Shown piece by piece: positions 6,155-10,860 of a DNA stretch of 10,860 bases (position 1 is the stretch's first letter; each line of letters begins with the position of its first letter). This DNA comes from JBLKSS01 sp047607725 (lineage in GTDB: Bacteria; Pseudomonadota; Gammaproteobacteria; Enterobacterales; Enterobacteriaceae). The stretch lies in assembly GCF_047607725.1 (NCBI RefSeq), contig NZ_JBLKSS010000155.1:1-10860 (forward strand). Direction: 5' to 3'. The translations under genes and the position numbers were made by a program. A model generated the notes under the pieces. That model saw nothing but the letters and a program-made list of their open reading frames with translations. It was not told the DNA's origin and did not search any database.

Positions 6155-6939
6155 CATGAATGAAAGCTGTGTTCGGCGACGGGAAAGTGGCCGGCTTCAA
6201 CCTCTTGCACATAGCGGCGCACGGCTGCGGCAATATCCCCGCCCGCCGCGAGAAAATTCTTGGCGAAGGAGGGCGCGCTATCGCCGGTGATGCCGAGCGC
6301 GTCCTGTATGACCAGGATCTGGCCGTCGGTAACGGCGCCGGCGCCGATAACTGGGATGTCCAACGCCTAGGTGACGCGTTCCGCCAGCGCCACCGGCACA
6401 CATTCCAGCACCAGCAACTAGGCGCCGGCCTGTTCCAGCGCCAGTGTATCGGCCAGCAGCTGCTCCGCGCCGGCCGGATCGCGACCCTGAATTTTATAGC
6501 CGCCGAATATATTCACCGACTGTAGGGTCAAGCCCAGGTGTCCGCAGACGGGGACCGCCCGCGCGGTCAGACCGCTAACGGTATCGGCCAGCCACGCGCC
6601 GCCCTCCAGTTTCACCATGTTGGCGCCCGCGCGCATCAGCGCCGCACCATTGTCATAGGCCTGAGACGGCGTCGCGTAGCTCATGAACGGCAGATCGGCC
6701 AGCAGCAGGCAGGAGGGGGTGCCGCGCCGCACGCAGCGGGTATGATAAACCATATCCTCTACGGTAACCGGCAGCATGGAGTCGTTGCCCTGCATCGTCA
6801 TGCCCAAGGAGTCGCCCACCAGCATCACCTTGATCCCCTGTTCAGCGAACAGGCGGGCAAAGGCGGCGTCGTAGGCGGTAATGGAGGCGAATTTGCGCTG
6901 TTGTTGCTTCCATTTGCGCAAATGAGAAATGGTGGTCAT
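6154..6939 (-). pseudogene. panB: Ketopantoate hydroxymethyltransferase PanB, disrupted by two nonsense codons
   Basis: PanB makes ketopantoate from alpha-ketoisovalerate and methylene-tetrahydrofolate, the first committed step to pantothenate. Homology to E. coli PanB (264 residues) covers the whole stretch, from MTTISHLRKWKQQQ to AEHSFHS. The ATG at 6939 follows AGAGG at 9 bases. The first 173 codons are open and keep VMLVGDSLGM, LLADLPFMSY and GHLGLT. Then TAG (6418-6420) replaces the family Gln of AGAQLLVLECVP, and a second TAG (6367-6369) replaces the Glu of ITEAL. Further on, the family GIGAGNVTDG reads GAGAVTDG, a two-residue deletion, and GITGG has become GITGD. The truncated product lacks the conserved Glu of LECVP, regarded as catalytic in this family. 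Its stop codon lies at the start of the panC signals. Confidence 0.93.
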
Positions 6940-7164
6940 GGTATACAACCTCTGTACCGCGGGGGCGCCCGCTGTCAGCTTAAGGAGTGGCGGCTTATTT
7001 TAATGGAAGCTTTGCCGGGGGTATAGCGTTTATCGCACAAAACATTTGGGTATTTGACTAGACCTGCGCTGCGTGCGCGGTGACCCGGCAAGGGGGCTTA
7101 AAGGCCGTACGCCGCGCCGGCGCGCGTTAATGCGTCGCGTCGGCGCCTGACGGGCTAAGGGCGT

Positions 7165-7671
7165 TCACGCCTTGCCGTAGCGGTGCTCCTCATCCCAATA
7201 GACGAGGCCGTTGCGCGGCACCTGACGCAGTCGCTCGGCTAGCGCGCCGCCGTCGGGAAAGCGCAGCTCCGGCGCCAGCTCGGCAAGGGGATACAGCATG
7301 AATTCGCGGTTGTGCATGTCGTAATGCGGCACCGTTAGGCGGGCGGTGGCGATAATGCGATCGCCGAAGAGCAAAATATCCAGATCCAGCATACGGGGTC
7401 CGAAGCGATGCGCCTTGCGGGTACGTCCCTGGCGTAATTCGATCGCCTGAGTGTGATTCAGCAGCGTTTCCGGCGCGAGGGCGGTGTCCAGCGCCACCAC
7501 GGCGTTCAGAAAATCGGGCTGATCCTGCGGGCCGAGCGGGCGGCTGCGGTAGTAGGACGAACAGGCGACAAGGCGGGTTTGCGGCAGGCTCGCCAGCGCC
7601 TCGAGAGCGGCGCTTACCTGCTGCAGCGGTTCGGACAGATTGCTGCCCAGAGCCAGCCAGACACGCTCCAT
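7165..7671 (-). CDS. folK: HPPK, 6-hydroxymethyl-7,8-dihydropterin pyrophosphokinase
   Basis: FolK transfers pyrophosphate from ATP to 6-hydroxymethyl-dihydropterin in folate synthesis. The 168-residue product aligns with E. coli FolK (159), with a longer C-terminus. Visible hallmarks are LALGSNL near the N-terminus, PLGPQDQPDFLNAV, and the HPPK signature RFGPRMLDLDILLFG, whose Asp96 and Asp98 bind the two magnesium ions and whose arginines hold ATP. VPHYDMHNREFML follows. The ATG at 7671 overlaps the pcnB stop (TGATG), so its translation is probably coupled to pcnB. Methylene-tetrahydrofolate is the co-substrate of PanB just downstream, but the folate role is general. It appears intact. Confidence 0.95.
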   Translation of the reverse strand: MERVWLALGSNLSEPLQQVSAALEALASLPQTRLVACSSYYRSRPLGPQDQPDFLNAVVALDTALAPETLLNHTQAIELRQGRTRKAHRFGPRMLDLDILLFGDRIIATARLTVPHYDMHNREFMLYPLAELAPELRFPDGGALAERLRQVPRNGLVYWDEEHRYGKA

Positions 7672-9071
7672 CAGGCGCTGTCGCAGTTGGGCGCCCGACG
7701 GAGCGGGCGGCGTGGACGGGTGCGGGCTGGCGCGTCATCACCAAGCGTGGTCAGCATGTTCTTTTGCCGCGGCGGCGCGGCCACTTGGAACTCCCCCCAC
7801 CAGCGGCTGAGCCGCTGCAGTTCGGCGTTGTTTTCCACTTCAGCGCGCAGCGTCAGCAAATCATAAGCGGCACGGAATTTAGGATGTTCCATCAGCTTGT
7901 GGGCGCGCTTGCCCTGGCGACGCGACAGCCGCAGCTGAAGTTGCCACATATCGCGCATTAGGGCGGTTAAGCGTTTGGGTATCGCCAGCGGGCGGCATTG
8001 TTCGTCGAGAATATCGTTCATCGCCAGCGAGAAAGCGTCAAAATAGGACAGGCCGCTTTCCTGGGTCAGTTTCTGCGCATGCTCCAACAGCGGATACCAC
8101 AGCATGGTGGCGAATAAGAAAGCCGGATTGACCCGCATATCGTTGCGCAAACGCTGATCGGTGTTGGCCAGTACGCGGATCACCATCTGTTCCATATAAC
8201 TGTCGCCGTGCTCGGTAAAGTTACGGCTTATCAACGGAAACAGCGGTTGAAACAGCTGGTATTCGCACAGCAGACGGTAGGTGGCTTCACCGTAGCCCGC
8301 CTGTAGCAGTTTGAGCGCTTCTTCAAACAGCCGCGCCGGAGGAATATCGTGCAACAGCGCCGCCAGCCGGGGGATCTGTTCGGCGGTTTCGCGGCTGATA
8401 GTCATGTCCAGCTTGGCGGCAAAGCGCACCGCGCGCAGCATGCGGACCGGGTCTTCCCGATAGCGGGTTTCCGGATCGCCAATCAGACGAATAGTACCTT
8501 CGCGTAAATCTTTCAGCCCGCCAGTATAGTCGCGCAGAGTAAAATCGGCCACGCTGTAGTACAGGCTGTTCACCGAGAAGTCGCGGCGCTGGGCGTCTTC
8601 TTCGATGGAGCCGAAAATATTGTCGCGCAGCAGCATGCCGTTGTGGCCGGTGAGGGCGGCCCCCGTCGCGCCTTCCTCGGGCTCCAGCTCCTGATGATGG
8701 CCGCGGAACGTGGCGACTTCGATAATTTCAGGCCCGAACATGACGTGGGCCAGCCGAAAACGGCGGCCAACCAGTCGGCAGTTGCGAAACAGTTTACGCA
8801 TCTGCTCCGGCGTGGCGCTGGTCGTGATGTCGAAGTCCTTGGGTTTTTTACCCAGCAGCAGATCGCGAACGCCGCCGCCGACCAAATAGGCTTCGTATCC
8901 CGCTTTGTTCAAGCGGTAAAGCACCTTTAAAGCATTTTCACTGATCTCTTTACGAGAGATGGAGTGCTGGTCGCGCGGGATAATCGTCAAAGGGCGTCTA
9001 TCCTCTGGTGCCGTTTCCACACTTTCACGATTGAGCACCTTGCGGCAGAAGTTGGCTACTCGGGTAAAAAT
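7671..9071 (-). CDS. pcnB: Poly(A) polymerase I
   Basis: PcnB adds 3' poly(A) tails to RNAs and marks them for decay; it also controls copy number of ColE1-type plasmids through RNA I. The product is 466 residues from the ATT at 9071 (E. coli 465) and starts (I)FTRVANFCRKVL. The class II nucleotidyltransferase core is intact: LVGGGVRD (63-70) and KDFDITT with Asp79 and Asp81, then NCRLVGRRFRLAH, EEDAQRRDFSVNSLYY and the RNA-binding helical part up to WWGEFQVAAPP. The tail is Arg-rich (TRPRRPLRRAP) but ends differently from E. coli. The segment after ATFRGHH also differs (acidic EPEEGATG). E. coli pcnB is known to start at AUU; here ATT is preceded by GAGGTG. An in-frame TTG lies seven codons upstream, before the binding site. 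No lesion is seen. Confidence 0.95.
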   Translation of the reverse strand: MFTRVANFCRKVLNRESVETAPEDRRPLTIIPRDQHSISRKEISENALKVLYRLNKAGYEAYLVGGGVRDLLLGKKPKDFDITTSATPEQMRKLFRNCRLVGRRFRLAHVMFGPEIIEVATFRGHHQELEPEEGATGAALTGHNGMLLRDNIFGSIEEDAQRRDFSVNSLYYSVADFTLRDYTGGLKDLREGTIRLIGDPETRYREDPVRMLRAVRFAAKLDMTISRETAEQIPRLAALLHDIPPARLFEEALKLLQAGYGEATYRLLCEYQLFQPLFPLISRNFTEHGDSYMEQMVIRVLANTDQRLRNDMRVNPAFLFATMLWYPLLEHAQKLTQESGLSYFDAFSLAMNDILDEQCRPLAIPKRLTALMRDMWQLQLRLSRRQGKRAHKLMEHPKFRAAYDLLTLRAEVENNAELQRLSRWWGEFQVAAPPRQKNMLTTLGDDAPARTRPRRPLRRAPNCDSA

Positions 9072-9081
9072 AGTACACCTC
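9069..9081 (-). promoter_or_regulatory. Ribosome binding site and ATT start codon of pcnB
   Basis: GAGGTG (9081-9076) precedes ATT (9071-9069) by a few bases, and the family N-terminus FTRVANF begins at the next codon. This keeps the inefficient AUU start described for E. coli pcnB, which limits synthesis of the enzyme. Confidence 0.8.
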
Positions 9082-9135
9082 AATAGTAACAAATAAACAG
9101 GAACAACGTAAAACAGCGGCTAATGAATGATAGCT

Positions 9136-9165
9136 CACCCCGCCAAGCTTGAGAATGGGCGGGTG
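9136..9165 (-). terminator. Hairpin between the gluQ remnant and pcnB
   Basis: On the minus strand CACCCGCC (9165-9158) can pair with GGCGGGGTG (9144-9136), leaving one bulged G and a 13-base loop. It lies 10 bases after the gluQ stop. No T-run follows, so intrinsic termination is doubtful. Confidence 0.3.
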
Positions 9166-9174
9166 CATTGTCCC

Positions 9175-9639
9175 TTACGGGGCGGTCGCGGTCGGCACGG
9201 CGTCAAGCCGCCAGTGGTCCACCGCCCAGTTTAACATACTCTCAAGGCGCATAGCGCGCCATTGCGGCGGCAGCGGCTGATTTAACAGCCCTAGCGCCTG
9301 CGCCAGCAGCGGCCGGGGATCGCTCATCGGCAGCGCCGGCGCATGATTTTGTTTCGACAGCTTCAGCCCCGCCGGCGACAGCGCCAGCGGCAGATGGACA
9401 TAATCAGGTTCTTTATAACCTAATTGACGATAGAGCGCCAATTGGCGCACCGTTGGCGCGATGAGATCGGCGCCGGGCACTTCCCGCGGCGGGTCGATAT
9501 CCTCAATGCGCACCCGCCATTGGCCACCACAGGCGCGTGCCTGCAAATAGCTGCCCAGGGCGGTGGCGAGGGAACCGAAATGAAGCGCGCCGGACGGCGA
9601 AGGGGCGAAGCGCCCGATATAGGGGGCAGAGGTTGGCAT
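9175..9639 (-). pseudogene. gluQ: Glutamyl-Q tRNA(Asp) synthetase GluQ with a large internal deletion
   Basis: The intact enzyme (about 300 residues in E. coli) attaches glutamate to queuosine-34 of tRNA-Asp. This frame has only 154 codons. Residues 7-57 match the N-terminal end (YIGRFAPSPSGALHFGS, then RIEDIDPPREVPGA), and residues 57-154 match the C-terminal end (ADLIAPTVRQ, PDYVHLPLAL, LKLSKQNHAPALP). By comparison with E. coli, about 135-140 residues between VPGA and GADLI are missing in frame. The lost part holds the zinc-binding Cys/His cluster and much of the acceptor-binding region. The HFGS and KLSKQ nucleotide motifs remain, so a folded remnant is possible but activity is very unlikely. 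The junction is at a GGCGCC (9469-9474). The ATG at 9639 has only a weak ribosome binding site. dksA lies 82 bases upstream. Confidence 0.9.
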
Positions 9640-9721
9640 GATGGTGAAAAAGGCGTAACCGTGCAGCTACCACGATGTCATGATTTTCCCTAAACGACAC
9701 CGCAGTAAACCGGGTTCACAC

Positions 9722-10177
9722 TTACCCTGCCATCTGTTTTTCACGAATTTCGGCGAGAGTCTTGCAGTCGATGCACAAATCGGCGGTCGGACGCGCTTCC
9801 AGGCGACGAATACCGATTTCTACCCCGCAGGATTCGCAGAAGCCGAAATCGTTGTCTTCCACTTTTTTGAGGGTTTTCTCAATTTTCTTGATGAGCTTAC
9901 GTTCCCGGTCACGGTTACGCAGCTCAAGGCTGAACTCTTCTTCCTGCGCGGCACGGTCTACCGGATCGGGGAAGTTGGCGGCCTCATCCTGCATATGCGA
10001 GACGGTACGCCCCACTTCATCTCTGAGTTGATTACGCCACGCTTCAAGAATGCGCTTGAAATGCAGAAGCTGGGCTTCATTCATGTACTCTTCACCAGGC
10101 TTTTGCTGGTATGGTTCCACCCCGGCGATGGCGAGAATGCTCAAGGAGGATGTCTTACGGTTTTGCCCTTCTTGCAT
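9722..10177 (-). CDS. dksA: RNA polymerase-binding transcription factor DksA
   Basis: DksA enters the RNA polymerase secondary channel and, with ppGpp, represses rRNA promoters and activates amino-acid promoters. The product is 151 residues, exactly the E. coli length, and nearly identical to it. The coiled-coil tip keeps Asp71 and Asp74 (FPDPVDRAAQEEEF), and the zinc finger keeps Cys114, Cys117, Cys135 and Cys138 (CESC and CIDC). The ATG at 10177 was chosen because it gives the family start MQEGQNRKTSS and follows AAGGAG at 7 bases; the longer frame to 10267 would use codons inside the promoter and leader. Its strong conservation between decayed sfsA and gluQ suggests it is still needed. Confidence 0.97.
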   Translation of the reverse strand: MQEGQNRKTSSLSILAIAGVEPYQQKPGEEYMNEAQLLHFKRILEAWRNQLRDEVGRTVSHMQDEAANFPDPVDRAAQEEEFSLELRNRDRERKLIKKIEKTLKKVEDNDFGFCESCGVEIGIRRLEARPTADLCIDCKTLAEIREKQMAG

Positions 10178-10207
10178 GTTGCTTCTCCTTCTAACACGCA
10201 CTAGTGA

Positions 10208-10267
10208 TCCCCAACGTGGGGAAAAAAACAGGCCGCTATAAATAGCAGATGACGTTAAGGTTGGCAA
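10208..10267 (-). promoter_or_regulatory. Candidate dksA promoter and leader hairpin
   Basis: TTGCCA (10267-10262) and TATTTA (10244-10239) are 17 bp apart, and a TG one base before the -10 makes it an extended -10. The predicted start is near 10232, giving a leader of about 55 bases. The leader contains a T7 run and a 5-bp hairpin CCCCAACGTGGGG (10209-10221). The role of the hairpin is unknown. Confidence 0.5.
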
Positions 10268-10372
10268 TTATTCATAACGCCTACTTGACAAGGGTGTCAG
10301 GAAAGGCGTATTTGGCGCGACGGTAAACTTTGGAAAACTGACGCATTTTACGCCATTTCGCGGTTAACCGCC

Positions 10373-10765
10373 CTATGAAATAATTATCGGCAGCGGGGAG
10401 TGGATCCGCATGCCGTGCCGGGATAACTGACAACCATAGCACAAGACTTCTACGCCTGACTGCTGAGCCTGTAATACCAGATCGGCATAGTGGGGGTCAA
10501 TGTGGCGGGCCGGCGACACCCGGTCGATACCCGAATGCAGCACGGCGAAAAACAGCACCGCACGATACCCCATTTCCGCCATTGCCTGTAATTCTCGTAA
10601 ATGTTTTTGACCTCGAAGCGTTACCGCATCCGGGAAATAGCCCGACTGGTGTTGCAATAACGTCACGGATTTCACCTCAATATAGTAGTCCGCGCGATCT
10701 TCTGCCGATAATAACCAATCTGGGGTTGTAAGCGGAAAGCCGCCAAAATTTTGCGGACTTGCCAT
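10373..10765 (-). pseudogene. sfsA: SfsA, C-terminal half only
   Basis: E. coli SfsA has 234 residues; it is known as a sugar fermentation stimulation protein and has a PD-(D/E)XK nuclease-like fold with an N-terminal OB-type domain. This 130-codon frame matches only the C-terminal half, from about residue 15: DWLLSAEDRADYYIEVKSV, GYFPDAVTLRGQKHLREL and RAVLFFAVLHSG. The IEVK acidic/lysine pair (Glu30, Lys32) and the preceding Asp16 remain, but the first ~115 residues of SfsA are missing. The first 14 codons (MASPQNFGGFPLTT) are unrelated to SfsA and start 5 bases after the stop of another gene, so this is a chimeric open frame at a rearrangement point. It may be translated, but SfsA function is unlikely. 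It lies upstream of dksA in the conserved order. Confidence 0.85.
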
Positions 10766-10770
10766 ACGGT

Positions 10771-10860
10771 TTATGACAACGTCAGTCCCTCAATCATAGC
10801 GTCCAGATCGAGTTCTTTCCCTTCACTGATAAAGGTGTAATGGCCGTTCAGAAAGATTGG
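10771..10860 (-). CDS. 3' end of an unidentified gene, cut by the window edge
   Basis: The last 29 codons and a TAA are visible; the frame is open to the window edge and continues upstream beyond it. The visible translation runs from PIFLNGHYTF to DAMIEGLTLS. It is not part of SfsA or of the RNA 2',3'-phosphodiesterase gene that precedes sfsA in E. coli. The PIFLNGHY stretch faintly recalls the C-terminal part of DsbA-like thioredoxin folds, but 29 residues are too few to name a family. The stop lies 5 bases before the ATG of the truncated sfsA frame. Synteny with E. coli therefore breaks here, probably through insertion or deletion. Confidence 0.5.
   Translation of the reverse strand, partial: PIFLNGHYTFISEGKELDLDAMIEGLTLS

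Noticed and set aside
6418..6948. panB starting at TTG 6948
   Set aside because: The ATG at 6939 has an AGAGG site at proper spacing and fits the family start.
5450..7026. Long plus-strand frames opposite panC, panB and the panB leader
   Set aside because: They are antisense to conserved genes, follow the codon pattern of the GC-rich opposite strand and have no family features.
7108..7130. GC palindrome CGCGCCGGCGCG after folK as a terminator
   Set aside because: There is no T-run and the surrounding sequence is generally GC-rich; it may be chance.
7190..7744. 184-codon minus-strand frame overlapping folK and the end of pcnB
   Set aside because: It is a shifted reading of two well-conserved genes with Arg/Ala/Pro-rich low-complexity translation.
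9644..9672. Terminator between dksA and gluQ, expected from related enterobacteria
   Set aside because: A T5 run is present at the right place, but the only stem before it is short and depends on several G-T pairs, so it cannot be supported.
9722..10267. A 181-residue DksA with an N-terminal extension
   Set aside because: The extra 30 codons cover the likely promoter and leader and have no homology; the ATG at 10177 has AAGGAG and gives the exact 151-residue family length.

Overview
The window looks like a chromosomal segment of an enterobacterium undergoing early genome decay, most likely a Sodalis-type insect symbiont. The gene order from can to sfsA follows the E. coli arrangement (can / yadG-yadH / panD-panC-panB / folK-pcnB / gluQ / dksA / sfsA). 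The intact proteins are close to their E. coli counterparts, but several genes carry fresh lesions. The genus is inferred from this pattern; nothing in the sequence names the host.

Bases 1-2340 are accessory. A visibly AT-rich island holds a minus-strand gene (732-1722) for a eukaryotic-like F-box protein with seven tandem 31-residue repeats. One extra A in an A7 tract splits it into two frames. GC-richer stretches without recognisable genes flank the island. A block of degenerate ~19-20 bp direct repeats (2212-2340) then runs straight into the stop codon of can.

Bases 2341-4807 hold the carbonic anhydrase gene can (minus), divergent from the ABC exporter pair yadG-yadH (plus, overlapping stop and start). 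yadH converges on panD across a perfect 30-bp palindrome.

Bases 4893-6939 are the pantothenate operon panB-panC-panD (minus). panB has two in-frame TAG codons and a 2-residue deletion. PanC is open but has lost the first HIGH-type histidine (H34Y) along with two other conserved residues. PanD lacks two residues in a loop. The pathway appears to be failing, which suggests pantothenate comes from the host or a co-symbiont.

Bases 7165-10372 hold folK and pcnB (TGATG overlap; pcnB keeps the unusual AUU start known from E. coli), a gluQ with a large internal in-frame deletion, and an intact dksA behind a recognisable promoter. At the right edge sfsA keeps only its C-terminal half. It lies a few bases after the end of an unrelated gene that continues out of the window, so the synteny breaks there.

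The preserved functions are CO2/bicarbonate conversion, membrane export, folate synthesis, RNA polyadenylation and the stringent response. The decaying ones are pantothenate synthesis, tRNA-Asp queuosine glutamylation and SfsA. The accessory F-box gene, probably once a host-directed effector, is also broken or switched off.
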